DNA from: Solirubrobacter sp035555675
GTDB lineage: Bacteria > Actinomycetota > Thermoleophilia > Solirubrobacterales > Solirubrobacteraceae
Direction: 5' to 3'
Assembly: GCA_035555675.1 (NCBI GenBank)
Contig: DATMGH010000006.1
Span: 1 to 64,000 of the forward strand
Length of the DNA stretch: 64,000 nucleotides
The notes beneath the pieces were generated by a model, which was not told where the DNA came from, did no database searches, and saw only the letters and a list, made by a program, of their open reading frames with translations. Below, one piece after another: positions 8,199 through 17,241 of the stretch (position 1 is the stretch's first letter; each line of letters starts with the position of its first letter). The translations under genes were made by a program, and so were the position numbers.

Positions 8199-9314
8199 GT
8201 GATGCAGCCGCGATCAGGGGAAGAGCTCAATGAGCTCGAAGCGCGGCAAGAGCCCCGTTTGGTCAAGGCGCTGGAGATGGTCGCGCCGGGGACCGCGGTC
8301 CGCGAGGGGATCGACAACATCGTCCACGCCCGCACCGGCGGCCTGATCGTCATCGGCGACTCGGACGAGCTCGCGTTCCTCTTCAGCGGCGGCATCCGGC
8401 TCGACATCGACTACACGCCGGCGCTCGTCTACCAGCTGGCCAAGATGGACGGCGCGATCGCGCTCAACGCCAACGCGACGAAGATCGCCTGGTGCAACGT
8501 CCAGCTGATGCCGGACCCGACGATCCTGACCTCGGAGACCGGCACCCGCCACCGCACGGCGGAGCGCATCTCCAAGCAGACGGACGCGCTGGTGATCGCG
8601 GTCTCCCAGCGGCGCGAGGTCGTGTCGCTCTATGTGGACGGCGCGAAGTACATCCTCGAGGAGATCCCGGCCGTGCTGGCCAAGGCCAACCAGGCCCTGG
8701 CCACGCTCGACAAGTACCGCACGCGCCTGGACCAGGTCAGCACGCGGCTGACTGCGCTCGAGTTCGAGGGCGGCGTGACGCTCCACGACGTGCTCACCGT
8801 CCTGCAGCGCGCCGAGCTGGTGACGCGCATGGCGGTCGAGATCGAGCGCTACATCGTCGAGCTCGGCACCGAGGGCCGGCTGATCGAGATGCAGCTCGAG
8901 GAGACGATGGTCGGCGTCGCCGGCGACAAGGCCGCGCTGCTGCACGACTACCTCGCCGATCCCGTCGACGACGCGTTCGCCACCGCGCTCGACGGCATCT
9001 CCCGGCTTCCCCACCAGGACCTTTTGGACTTCGGTCGCCTCGCCGAGCTGCTCGGCTACGACCGCAAGGTGAACACGCTGGACTATCCCGTCTCGCCCCG
9101 CGGCTACCGCATTCTCGGCCGCATCCCCCGGCTTCCGAAGCTGGTGGTGCAGAACATCGTTCGCGAGTTCCGCGGGTTGGACGAGATCCTCGCCGCCACC
9201 GATCCGGAGCTGGAGTCGGTAGAGGGCGTCGGCGAGATCCGGGCGAAGGACATCCGCGAGGGCCTTCGCCGCCTACAGGAGATCAACCTCGTGGACCGGT
9301 ACTTGCAAACGTGA
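8199..9314 (+). CDS. disA: DNA integrity scanning diadenylate cyclase DisA
   Basis: 371 residues counted from the GTG at 8199; ATG 8202 is the alternative. The N-terminal DAC domain carries DGA (84-86) and RHR (117-119), the two catalytic signatures that make c-di-AMP from two ATP. A linker helix bundle follows (about 150-300), then a C-terminal helix-hairpin-helix region (VEGVGEIRAKDIREGL) that binds branched DNA. DisA scans chromosomal DNA and lowers c-di-AMP when it meets recombination intermediates. It lies directly after radA and before carD. Confidence 0.95.
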   Translation: MMQPRSGEELNELEARQEPRLVKALEMVAPGTAVREGIDNIVHARTGGLIVIGDSDELAFLFSGGIRLDIDYTPALVYQLAKMDGAIALNANATKIAWCNVQLMPDPTILTSETGTRHRTAERISKQTDALVIAVSQRREVVSLYVDGAKYILEEIPAVLAKANQALATLDKYRTRLDQVSTRLTALEFEGGVTLHDVLTVLQRAELVTRMAVEIERYIVELGTEGRLIEMQLEETMVGVAGDKAALLHDYLADPVDDAFATALDGISRLPHQDLLDFGRLAELLGYDRKVNTLDYPVSPRGYRILGRIPRLPKLVVQNIVREFRGLDEILAATDPELESVEGVGEIRAKDIREGLRRLQEINLVDRYLQT

Positions 9315-9349
9315 ACCACGCAGTGCGGTCCGGCACCCGGACCACGACG

Positions 9350-9356
9350 AAGGAGG
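9350..9356 (+). promoter_or_regulatory. Strong Shine-Dalgarno pointing at an ATT start of carD
   Basis: AAGGAGG is a near-perfect anti-16S match and is the best ribosome-binding site I noticed in the window. Five bases (ACACG) separate it from an in-frame ATT at 9362. The next in-frame ATG lies well inside the conserved domain. Confidence 0.6.
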
Positions 9357-9361
9357 ACACG

Positions 9362-9937
9362 ATTCCCGACACGGCTGCTGAGATCGAAGATCTCGAGATC
9401 GAACGCGAAATCGTCAACATCGAGTTCGAGATCGGTGACAACGTTGTCTATCCCCATCATGGGGCGGGACAGGTCGTGAAGAAGGAGGAGAAGAACATCC
9501 TCGGCGAGGTGCGCGAGTACCTCACGATCAAGATCCTCCACAACGACATGACGGTCATGGTCCCGTGCGCGAACGCCGGCAAGGCCGGCCTGCGCCGCGT
9601 GATCGATGAAGAGACGGTGCAGAAGGTCCTGGCCGTGCTGGCCGACGACGTCTCGGAGATGCCGAAGAACTGGAACCGGCGTTTCAAGCACAATCGAGAC
9701 AAGATCAAGACCGGCGACATCTATGAGCTCGCCGAGGTCGTCCGCAACCTGGCCGTCCGCGAGCAGGACAAGGGCCTCTCGACCGGCGAGAAGCAGATGT
9801 ACACGCGGGCCAAGAAGATCCTGGCCTCGGAGATGATGTACGCGCTGGAGAAGACCGAGGAAGAGGCCGAGGCCTACCTCGACGAGATCCTTCTCCGGAC
9901 CGCCGAGCAGCTGGCTGCGGCCGCAGCCTCGGACTGA
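9362..9937 (+). CDS. carD: CarD family transcriptional regulator (possible AUU start)
   Basis: CarD binds the RNA polymerase beta subunit and stabilises open complexes at rRNA and housekeeping promoters. The RNAP-interaction domain contains IGDNVVYPHHGAGQV, and the C-terminal helical DNA-binding part (KNWNRRFKHNRDK...) is typical. Two starts are possible. GTG 9311 overlaps the disA stop as GTGA but has no Shine-Dalgarno and adds 17 non-conserved residues. ATT 9362 has a perfect Shine-Dalgarno at 5 nt and gives 191 residues. I favour ATT, a rare start known from infC. Either way there is an unusual acidic leader (PDTAAEIEDLEIERE) before the usual CarD N-terminus. Confidence 0.9.
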   Translation: MPDTAAEIEDLEIEREIVNIEFEIGDNVVYPHHGAGQVVKKEEKNILGEVREYLTIKILHNDMTVMVPCANAGKAGLRRVIDEETVQKVLAVLADDVSEMPKNWNRRFKHNRDKIKTGDIYELAEVVRNLAVREQDKGLSTGEKQMYTRAKKILASEMMYALEKTEEEAEAYLDEILLRTAEQLAAAAASD

Positions 9938-9964
9938 ACGATTCGGCCCCGGCATACCGCGTCT

Positions 9965-10603
9965 TTGTCGGGGCCAGTAGCACTGTTGGTCGCCGCGGGC
10001 AGCGGCACGCGGCTCGGCGCGTCGGTGCCGAAGGCGTTCGTCGAGGTCGCGGGGCGACCCCTGCTCGAATGGTCGCTGGACGCGCTGCGCGCGGCCGGGA
10101 TCGAGGAGATCGTGGTCGCGCTGCCCGAGGGCGTGCGCGCGCCCGCCGGGTGCACCGGCGTGCGCGGAGGAGCGACGCGCTCGGAGTCCGTGCGGGCGGC
10201 GCTGGACGCCGCGCCCGGCACCGGGCCGATCGTCGTCCACGACGCGGCACGCCCGCTCGTCGACCCTGAGCTGTTCACGCGCGCGCTGGCCGCGCTCGAG
10301 CACGCCGACTGCGCGATCGCCGCCGCACCGGTGACCGACACGGTCAAGGAGGTCGAGGGAGGGATCGTGGTCGGCACGCTCGACCGCTCGAGGCTGTGGG
10401 CGGTGCAGACCCCGCAGGCCTTCCGCCGCGCCGCGCTGCGAGCCGCGCTCGCCGTCGACGCCGGCCTGCTGGCGAGCGCGACCGACGACGCCTGGCTGGT
10501 CGAGCGCGCCGGGGGCACCGTGCGCATCGTCGAGTCCACGCCCGCGAACTTCAAGGTCACCACCCCGCACGACCTGCAGGTCGCCGCGCTGCTGCTGGGC
10601 TAG
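9965..10603 (+). CDS. ispD: 2-C-methyl-D-erythritol 4-phosphate cytidylyltransferase
   Basis: 212 residues from TTG. The CTP-binding loop LLVAAGSGTRLGASVPKAF, the VHDAARPL motif and the late QTPQAFR and DDAWLVE motifs define IspD. The enzyme couples MEP with CTP to form CDP-ME in the non-mevalonate isoprenoid pathway. ispF follows two genes later, in the conserved carD-ispD-ispF order. A GGCCCC/GGGGCC pair surrounds the start and may partly mask it. Confidence 0.93.
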   Translation: MSGPVALLVAAGSGTRLGASVPKAFVEVAGRPLLEWSLDALRAAGIEEIVVALPEGVRAPAGCTGVRGGATRSESVRAALDAAPGTGPIVVHDAARPLVDPELFTRALAALEHADCAIAAAPVTDTVKEVEGGIVVGTLDRSRLWAVQTPQAFRRAALRAALAVDAGLLASATDDAWLVERAGGTVRIVESTPANFKVTTPHDLQVAALLLG

Positions 10604-10617
10604 CCTCGTCGGCGCGA

Positions 10618-11448
10618 ATGCTGACCGACTACCACGTCCACCTGCGCCCGGACGACCCGGGCACCGACGCCGCCACCTACTTCACCGCCGCCAACGCCGA
10701 GCGCTACCGCGAGACCGCGGCCGAGCGCGGCGTCACGGAGCTCGGCGTGTCCGAGCACGTCCACCGCTTCACCGCCGCGCTCGACGTCTGGCAGCACCCG
10801 TTCTGGCGCTCCAGCGCGAAGGACGACCTCGACCGCTACGTGGGCTTCGTGCGCGAGGAGACCGACCTGCGGCTCGGCATCGAGGCCGACCACATCCACG
10901 GCCGCGAGGACCGGATGGGGAACCTGCTCGACGCCCACGAGTGGGACTACGTGGTCGGCTCCGTGCACTTCCTCGGCGACTACGCGGTCGACTTCGACGA
11001 CGAGACCGACGTCTGGAAGCACGAGACCACGCCCGAGCGGATCTGGGCGCGCTACTTCGACGCGGTCGCCGCGTCCGCCCGCAGCGGCCTGTTCGACATC
11101 ATCGCCCACCCGGACCTGGTCAAGATCTGGGGCTCCGCGCGCCCCGCGCCCAGCCGGGACCCGCGCTTCTACTACGAGCCGGCGATCGAGGCGATGCTGG
11201 AGGCCAACGTGGCGATGGAGCTCTCGACCGCGGGGCTGCGCAAGCCGGTCGGGGAGATCTACCCGGCGCGCGCGATGCTCGAGATGGCGGTCGACGCCGG
11301 CGTCCCGATCGCGCTGTCCTCGGACGCACACACGCCCGAGCACCTCGCGTTCGGCTACGACGAGGCGGTCAAGCTGCTGGCCGACTGCGGCGTGACCGAG
11401 ATCGCGGTCTTCGAGCGGCGCGAGCGGCGGCTGGAGCCGATCGGGTGA
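10618..11448 (+). CDS. PHP-domain phosphoesterase, histidinol-phosphatase type
   Basis: 276 residues. PHP metal-ligand motifs are in order: DYHVHLRP at the N-terminus, SEHVH (about residue 46), a central VGSVHFLG, IIAHPDLVK, and the C-terminal SSDAH. This arrangement fits a class of HisK-like histidinol-phosphatases (histidine biosynthesis), but PHP enzymes also hydrolyse other phosphoesters, so the substrate is inferred. It lies between ispD and ispF. Its stop overlaps the ispF GTG by four bases (GTGA), implying translational coupling. Confidence 0.82.
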   Translation: MLTDYHVHLRPDDPGTDAATYFTAANAERYRETAAERGVTELGVSEHVHRFTAALDVWQHPFWRSSAKDDLDRYVGFVREETDLRLGIEADHIHGREDRMGNLLDAHEWDYVVGSVHFLGDYAVDFDDETDVWKHETTPERIWARYFDAVAASARSGLFDIIAHPDLVKIWGSARPAPSRDPRFYYEPAIEAMLEANVAMELSTAGLRKPVGEIYPARAMLEMAVDAGVPIALSSDAHTPEHLAFGYDEAVKLLADCGVTEIAVFERRERRLEPIG

Positions 11449-11912
11449 GGACCGGGCTCGGGATCGACTCGCACCGGTTCGCCGACGGCCGCAAGCTGAT
11501 CCTGGGCGGCGTCGAGATCCCGCACACGCGCGGGCTCGACGGCCATTCGGACGCGGACGTGCTGGCGCACGCGATCACGGACGCGATCCTCGGCGCCGCG
11601 TCGCTGGGCGACATCGGCACGCACTTCCCGGACACCGATCCGGCGTACCGGGGCGCCGACTCGATCGCGCTGCTGCGCGCGGCGACGGCGCTCGCCGCCA
11701 AGCACGGCTGGCGCGTCGAGCACGTGGACGCGACCGTGATGCTCGAGCGCCCGAAGCTCGCTCCCCACCGCGAGGCGATGATGGCGCGGCTGAGCGACGC
11801 GGTCGGGGGCTCCGTGCACGTGAAGGCGACGACCGGCGAGCGGATGGGGTTCGTCGGCCGCGAGGAAGGGGTGGCGGCGCTCGCGGTGGCGACGCTGGAG
11901 CGGGCCGACTAG
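11445..11912 (+). CDS. ispF: 2-C-methyl-D-erythritol 2,4-cyclodiphosphate synthase
   Basis: 155 residues, the standard length. The DSHRF motif (Asp8, His10) and DGHSDADVLAHA supply the zinc ligands; KATTGERMGFVGREEG is the C-terminal signature. It cyclises CDP-ME 2-phosphate to MEcPP. GTG was chosen because it overlaps the preceding stop and gives the family N-terminus. In related genomes cysS normally follows; here a 6.4-kb four-gene operon separates them. Confidence 0.95.
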   Translation: MRTGLGIDSHRFADGRKLILGGVEIPHTRGLDGHSDADVLAHAITDAILGAASLGDIGTHFPDTDPAYRGADSIALLRAATALAAKHGWRVEHVDATVMLERPKLAPHREAMMARLSDAVGGSVHVKATTGERMGFVGREEGVAALAVATLERAD

Positions 11913-11927
11913 GGTCGCTCCAGCACG

Positions 11928-12998
11928 ATGGCGAACCCGTTCTTCAGCGCCGCCGGGTACCCCTGGGGACGGGAGGACGCGGTGGCGCTCCACCACGCGC
12001 TCGCGCAGGCCGTCCCGGACGCCGGCCAGGCCGCGCTGCTCTACCAGCAGGCGGGCGGCGCGATCGAGCACCTCAACACCGCGCAGGCGCCCGCGGACGT
12101 CTGGCGCGACGCGCTCGACGCGCTCAGCCGCGCCGCCGGCCTGCGCCGGCTCTGCGAGCTCGTCCGCGCCGACCAGCGGTTCGCCGCCGTCCGCGGCGCG
12201 ATCGACGCGGTCTTCACCGCCACGTCGGACGTCGAGCTGTCGCTGCTGGACAACGACGTGCTGGTGCTCGACCGCACGAACCTGCGCTCCTGCCTGGCGC
12301 TGCTGGACGCCGCCGACTCGCCCGTCCGGGTCCTGATTGTCAGAGGTCGAACCAAGACCGGGAAGAGCCGCGGGCGCTACCTGTTCGACCGGGCCGCCCG
12401 CCAGCGCGGCGCGCGGTCGCTGTACCTGTTCGCCGGGATCATCACGACCGTCGACGACGTGGTCGCGCAGCTCTTCAGCGCGCTCTCTGCACTCGATCGC
12501 ATCCCGGCCCGCGGCACGACCACCGACGACGCCTGGTATCAGGCCGTGTGCCTGCAGCTGCAGACCGTCGCCGCCGAGCGCGGGCAGCCGCTGTGGGTCG
12601 CGATCGACGATCTCGGCACCGACGACGACGGCGCTCCGCTGCTCGATCCCGAGATCCGCCGCTTCTGCGAGCACGTCGCGCTCAACACGCGCAACCCGTT
12701 CTTCGCCGCGTGGGTTCGCCTGATGCTCATCCACTATCCCGACGGCGCGGTGCCGACGCGCTGGGAGCCCGAGTTCTGGCGCGAGGACCGGACCGACCAC
12801 GCGGACGTCCAGCAGCCGCACGTGGAGGCGTTCCTGCGCGCGTGGGCGACCGCGCGCCGGCGAACGCTGCTGGACGGCGAGATCGTCACGCTGGCCCGGG
12901 ACGTGATCGCCGCCGCCGACGCGGACGGCCCGGCGCCGCGCCTGCGGCGGCTCGACGAGGCGCTGACCGCCGCGCTGCGGGAGCTGGAGCGCACGTGA
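11928..12998 (+). CDS. Effector-associated-domain (EAD1-like) ATPase, first gene of a putative conflict operon
   Basis: 356 residues. Residues about 7-80 form a helical death-fold-like domain; the stretch LNTAQAPADVWRDALDAL recurs in the third gene as LNPQQAPVLFWHDVLEQA. Such effector-associated domains act as homotypic adaptors in bacterial conflict systems. A P-loop ATPase follows, with Walker A GRTKTGKS (140-147) and a Walker-B-like PLWVAIDDLG. The C-terminal part is helical. The gene starts 15 bp after ispF and overlaps the next gene as GTGA. I infer a sensor or adaptor ATPase. The exact ATPase family is uncertain. Confidence 0.7.
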   Translation: MANPFFSAAGYPWGREDAVALHHALAQAVPDAGQAALLYQQAGGAIEHLNTAQAPADVWRDALDALSRAAGLRRLCELVRADQRFAAVRGAIDAVFTATSDVELSLLDNDVLVLDRTNLRSCLALLDAADSPVRVLIVRGRTKTGKSRGRYLFDRAARQRGARSLYLFAGIITTVDDVVAQLFSALSALDRIPARGTTTDDAWYQAVCLQLQTVAAERGQPLWVAIDDLGTDDDGAPLLDPEIRRFCEHVALNTRNPFFAAWVRLMLIHYPDGAVPTRWEPEFWREDRTDHADVQQPHVEAFLRAWATARRRTLLDGEIVTLARDVIAAADADGPAPRLRRLDEALTAALRELERT

Positions 12999-15900
12999 TC
13001 ATCGGCCGCCACTCGATCTACGACGTCGAGCGCTTCCGCACGCGGCTGGCGGAGGTCGAACGCGGCGTCGTGCGCGTGACCACCGTCGGCGGCAGCGAGC
13101 ACTCGCTGCGCTCGACCGGCTGGCTGCTGACCGACGACCTGGTCATGGTCCCGGCGTTCGCGCTCGACCCCGCCGAGGCGGTGGTCTGCGAGCGCGGCGA
13201 CGAGCGCGTCGCCGCCCGGCCCGAGCTGGGCGACTGGGGCCATCCAGGTCCGGCGCTGCTGCGGCTCGAGCGTCCGCTGAGCGGGCCGCTGCTGCGGCTC
13301 GCCCCGGGCGCGCCCACGCTCGGCGACGCGGTCTTCGTCCTCCAGCACAACGGCGGCGCCGACCGGCTGCGGTTCAGCATCGGCCGCGTGCTGGCGACCG
13401 ACCCGGCGTGGGTGCGCTACGACGCCGACACCGAGGTCGGGTCGGCGGGCGCGCCCGTGCTCGACTCCGGGTGGGGCGTGGTCGCCATGCACACGCACTC
13501 GGGCGGCGACGAGCCGTACAACCAGGGGATCGCGCTGGCCGAGCTGGTCGAATGGCTGCGCGCCGCGCCCCAGTGGCCGGCGATCGCCGAGCGCCACCGG
13601 CTGACCGACGTGGCCGCGGTACGCCGCGTCCTCGAACGGTCCGGCGGCGCCGAGGCGCCGCTGTACGCCGCCGTGCACTGGAGCGTCGACCCGGCCGCGC
13701 TGACGCCGGAGGACGCGGCGCGCCTGCGGCCGCTGGTGGTCGACCCGGACGCGCCGCGCTGGATCCTCCCGCCCGCCGAGCGCACGGCCCGCCTGGCCGC
13801 GGCCGGCTCGCTGGAGGCGCTGCGCGCCGCGCGCGGCGACGCGCCCGCGCAGGAGCCCGGGCAGCGCGTGATCGACCGCGTGCTGGCGGGGCCGCCGTAC
13901 CCGCTGGCGGAGATCGCCGACGCCGACCTGCCGTACTGGCTGCAGGTCGTGCGGTGGTTCGCCGTGGACGGCCTGCCGGGCGCGGCGGAGATCGCGCGCG
14001 AGCTCGAGCGCCGCCGCGTCCGCGGGCGGCTGGACGCGATCGCGGGCGACCCGTTCCGCGGGCGCGCGGCCGAGCTGCAGACGCTGCGCGAGTGGTTCGC
14101 CACCGACGGCGCGGGGCCGCTGGTGGTGACCGGGATCGGCGGCGTCGGCAAGTCGGCGCTGGTGGCGCGGTTCGCCCGCTCGCTGCCGGACGCCACGGTG
14201 CTGCTGTGGCTGGACTTCGACCGCGCCGACCTCGCGCCCGACGACCCGGTGTCCGTGCTGCGGCTGCTGTTCGAGCAGCTGAGCGTGCAGCTCGAGGGCT
14301 TCGCCGCGCCCGCGCTCGACGCCGCCGACTGGGAGGCCGCGCTGCCGGCGTTCGCGGCCGTCCCGCGGGCGCTGCTGGTGCTCGACGGGTTCGAGGTCGC
14401 CCAGTACGCGCGCGATCACCGCGAGATCTGGCAGCTGCTGGAGCGGCTGCTCGACCGCATGCCCGGCCTGCACGTGCTGGTGTCCGGCCGCGCGCCGGTC
14501 GAAGGGCTGGTGCTGCGCGGGCGGGCCGCGACGCCGGTCGCGCTGGAGGGGCTCGACGAGGCGGCGGCGCGCGCGTGGCTGGCGGACGCGGGCATCCACG
14601 ACGAGCATGTGCTGGCGCTGACCCGCGGCGTGCCGCTGATCCTGCGGCTGGCGGTCGTCTGGCTGCAGGGCGGCGGGGACGTCGCCGAGCTGCCGGACAC
14701 GCTGGTCGAGGGGTACCTGTACTCGCGCATCCTCGACCGCGTGCTGGACCCGGAGCTCAAGCCGCTGGCCCGCGACGCGCTGGTGCTGCGGCGGGTGACC
14801 GAGGAGCTGCTGACCGGCGTGCTGGCCGACTCGCTGCCCGGCGGCGACGTCGCGGACGTGCTCGCGCGGCTGGCGCGCGAGCTGGCGCTGGTCGGCGAGG
14901 ACGCGGTCGCCGGGCCGGGGCTGGTGCTGCCCGGCGAGCGCGTGCTGAAGCTGCGCCCGGAGCTGCGCGCGGCGACGCTGCCGCTGCTGGACGCGGCGCG
15001 GGCGGCGGAGATCGACGCGCGCGCGGCCGCCTGGTACGCGGAGCGCGAGACCGGCGATCCGGTCGTCGCCGCCGAGCTCGTCTACCACCGCCTGCGGCTC
15101 GGGGACGTGCCCGGCGCGGAGGCGGCGTGGCGGCCGGGCGTCGCCTCGCTGCTGGCCGGCGTCGAGCCGGCGGTCGAGCTGCCGTCCGAGGCCGCCGCCT
15201 GGCTCGTGCGGCGCACGGACGCGGGTCCGGCGGTGCCGCGGTCGCTGACCGACTGGGAGCACGACGCGTACGAGCGCATCCGGAACCTGCTCTCGCGCGG
15301 GCTGGTGGAGCGCATGGCGGCGGTGCTCGACGAGCAGCCGGCGCGTACGGGGGCGAGCCCGCTGTGCGTCTACGACGCGTGGTGGCGGGCACAGCAGGGC
15401 GACGCGGCGGGCGCGCTGGCGCTGCTGGACAGCCTGCCCGACGCCGGCTGGCCGGTCGCACGCGACCGCGAGCTGCTGGCCGCGCTGCTCGATCCGGCCC
15501 GCGCGGACGCGGTGCTGGAGCGCTACGACGGCCGGGAGCACTGGCGCGACCGGTCGCTCCCCGGCCTCGAGGTGCTGACCGTGCGCGCCGCGCGGATCCG
15601 GCGCACGGTGGACCTCGACGCCGAGCTGCGCGTGCTCACGCAGCCGGACCTTCTGGCGCGGGCGCGCGAGGTGGTCCCGCCGACCGACGTCGTGCACCCC
15701 GCGCTGGCGGCGGCGCTCGGCGACGAGCGCGAGGTCGCGTCGGCCCCGGTGGAGGTCGGCCCCGGCGACGCGCTGGTGCGCCGGCTCGACGAGATCCGGC
15801 TGCGCGTCTCCAACGGCCGCGCGTGCCCGCTCGCGGACCCGGCCGGGCCGGACGACCCGCTCGCCCGCGCCGGCTGGCTGCGCCTGCGCCTGGCCGCGCC

Positions 15901-16162
15901 GATCCTGCTGGAGGCGAGCCTGCTCATCAGCGGCACGGACGATCAGTTCCGCGCGCTCCGGGGCGCGCTGGCGGCGGTCGTCGGCCACGAGCGCGGGACG
16001 TTCGCGCTGGTGCGGCGCGGCCTGCTGTTCGCCGGCGAGCTGGCGGGCGCCGAGAACCAGCTGCGGCCGCCGCCGTTCGAGGGCGCGCTCTCGATCGTCC
16101 GGTCGGCGCCCGACCCGCTCGCCGTCCTCGTCCGCCGCGTCCTCGGAGTGCCCGACCCGTGA
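12995..16162 (+). CDS. STAND-type ATPase with N-terminal degenerate trypsin-like domain
   Basis: 1055 residues from GTG. Residues 1-190 resemble a trypsin-like serine protease: the strand STGWLLTDDLVMVPAFAL aligns with the usual xxDLVLTNxHV, but the catalytic His position is Ala54, while EVGSAGAPV (Ser150) keeps the nucleophile loop. The domain is therefore probably a non-catalytic sensor. A linker leads to a NB-ARC/STAND ATPase with Walker A GIGGVGKS (380-387), Walker B ALLVLDGFE, sensor-like VLVSGRAP, and GVPLILRLA. The C-terminal ~450 residues are alpha-helical, TPR-like repeats. STAND proteins act as signal-triggered switches in defence. It overlaps both neighbours by GTGA. Confidence 0.75.
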   Translation: MIIGRHSIYDVERFRTRLAEVERGVVRVTTVGGSEHSLRSTGWLLTDDLVMVPAFALDPAEAVVCERGDERVAARPELGDWGHPGPALLRLERPLSGPLLRLAPGAPTLGDAVFVLQHNGGADRLRFSIGRVLATDPAWVRYDADTEVGSAGAPVLDSGWGVVAMHTHSGGDEPYNQGIALAELVEWLRAAPQWPAIAERHRLTDVAAVRRVLERSGGAEAPLYAAVHWSVDPAALTPEDAARLRPLVVDPDAPRWILPPAERTARLAAAGSLEALRAARGDAPAQEPGQRVIDRVLAGPPYPLAEIADADLPYWLQVVRWFAVDGLPGAAEIARELERRRVRGRLDAIAGDPFRGRAAELQTLREWFATDGAGPLVVTGIGGVGKSALVARFARSLPDATVLLWLDFDRADLAPDDPVSVLRLLFEQLSVQLEGFAAPALDAADWEAALPAFAAVPRALLVLDGFEVAQYARDHREIWQLLERLLDRMPGLHVLVSGRAPVEGLVLRGRAATPVALEGLDEAAARAWLADAGIHDEHVLALTRGVPLILRLAVVWLQGGGDVAELPDTLVEGYLYSRILDRVLDPELKPLARDALVLRRVTEELLTGVLADSLPGGDVADVLARLARELALVGEDAVAGPGLVLPGERVLKLRPELRAATLPLLDAARAAEIDARAAAWYAERETGDPVVAAELVYHRLRLGDVPGAEAAWRPGVASLLAGVEPAVELPSEAAAWLVRRTDAGPAVPRSLTDWEHDAYERIRNLLSRGLVERMAAVLDEQPARTGASPLCVYDAWWRAQQGDAAGALALLDSLPDAGWPVARDRELLAALLDPARADAVLERYDGREHWRDRSLPGLEVLTVRAARIRRTVDLDAELRVLTQPDLLARAREVVPPTDVVHPALAAALGDEREVASAPVEVGPGDALVRRLDEIRLRVSNGRACPLADPAGPDDPLARAGWLRLRLAAPILLEASLLISGTDDQFRALRGALAAVVGHERGTFALVRRGLLFAGELAGAENQLRPPPFEGALSIVRSAPDPLAVLVRRVLGVPDP

Positions 16163-17241
16163 CCCCGCTGCTCGACACGTTCCCGTACCCGTTCGCGGAC
16201 CCGCACGGGCAGGAGCTGCACACGACCCTCACGCAGCTGCACCCGAGCGTGCCAATGGCGCTGGCCGTCGTCCAGCGCGCCGGCCTGGACACCACGTTCC
16301 TGAACCCGCAGCAGGCGCCCGTCCTGTTCTGGCACGACGTGCTCGAGCAGGCCGCGGGCGCCGGGCTGCTGCGGGCGCTGGTGACGACCGTCCGCGACCT
16401 GCTCAACGCCGCCGCGCCGCGGCGGCCGTTCCTGGACGCGCTGCTCGCGGACGCGCCGGCGCCGATCGCCGCCGAGCCGCGCCGGCCGGACGGCAGCGCG
16501 GCGTTCCTGTCCGGCGACGACAGCGTCGCCGAGCCCGAGGCGCTGCTCTACCACGACGACCTCACGCTGCAGATCGGCCGCGTGCCGGCGCTGATCGAGA
16601 CGCTCGGGCGGCTGCTGGTGCTCGCGCCCGCGGTCTGCCGCCTGGCGGTCGACTTCCAGGGGCTCGGCACGTACGGCACCGCGTTCCGGATCTCTCAGGA
16701 TCTCCTGCTGACCAACTGGCACGTGCTGCACCACCCGCAGACCGGGGCGCTGGCGAGCGCGGTGACGGCCGAGTTCGGCTACGAGGACGACGGGCGGGGC
16801 GGGGCGCTGGCGGCGACCGTCGTGCCGTGCGACGTCGCGTCGATCGTGACCGAGGAGGACGACGACTGGGCGGTGATCGCCGCGCCGCTGGAGCCCGCGT
16901 GGCCGGTGCTGAAGCTCTCCGAGGCGGCCGAGCCGGTGCTCGGCGGGCCGGCGTACATCGTCCAGCACCCGGCGGGCGACCGGAAGCGGCTCGGGTACGT
17001 CCGCAACCAGATCTCGGCGTTCGACGACCGCGTCCTGCACTACCTGACGGACACCGACTACGGCTCGTCCGGCTCGCCCGTGTTCGACGCGGACGGGCGG
17101 CTGATCGGCCTGCACCGCGCCGGCGGGTCGCCGCAGGCCGTGGTCGGCAAGCCGCCGCTGTCCAAGAACGAAGGCGTACGCATCCCGCGCGTCGTCGCCG
17201 GCCTGGCCGCGCACGGCGTTGAACGCAAGGAGGAGCCGTGA
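16159..17241 (+). CDS. EAD1-like domain fused to an intact trypsin-like serine protease
   Basis: 360 residues from GTG, overlapping the previous stop. Residues about 10-85 share the adaptor motif of the first operon gene. After a linker comes a complete trypsin-like protease: TNWHV (His188), DDDWAVI (Asp236) and DYGSSGSPV (Ser304). The triad is intact, unlike that of the preceding gene. Proteases with these adaptor domains are known as effectors in NTP-dependent conflict systems, where the adaptor recruits them to an activated ATPase. I infer a protease effector activated by its neighbours. No signal peptide is seen, so it is probably cytoplasmic. Confidence 0.78.
   Translation: MTPLLDTFPYPFADPHGQELHTTLTQLHPSVPMALAVVQRAGLDTTFLNPQQAPVLFWHDVLEQAAGAGLLRALVTTVRDLLNAAAPRRPFLDALLADAPAPIAAEPRRPDGSAAFLSGDDSVAEPEALLYHDDLTLQIGRVPALIETLGRLLVLAPAVCRLAVDFQGLGTYGTAFRISQDLLLTNWHVLHHPQTGALASAVTAEFGYEDDGRGGALAATVVPCDVASIVTEEDDDWAVIAAPLEPAWPVLKLSEAAEPVLGGPAYIVQHPAGDRKRLGYVRNQISAFDDRVLHYLTDTDYGSSGSPVFDADGRLIGLHRAGGSPQAVVGKPPLSKNEGVRIPRVVAGLAAHGVERKEEP

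Noticed and set aside
12734..15988. 1084-codon open frame on the minus strand
   Set aside because: It mirrors the STAND ATPase gene, which has clear motifs. No domain is visible in the antisense frame.
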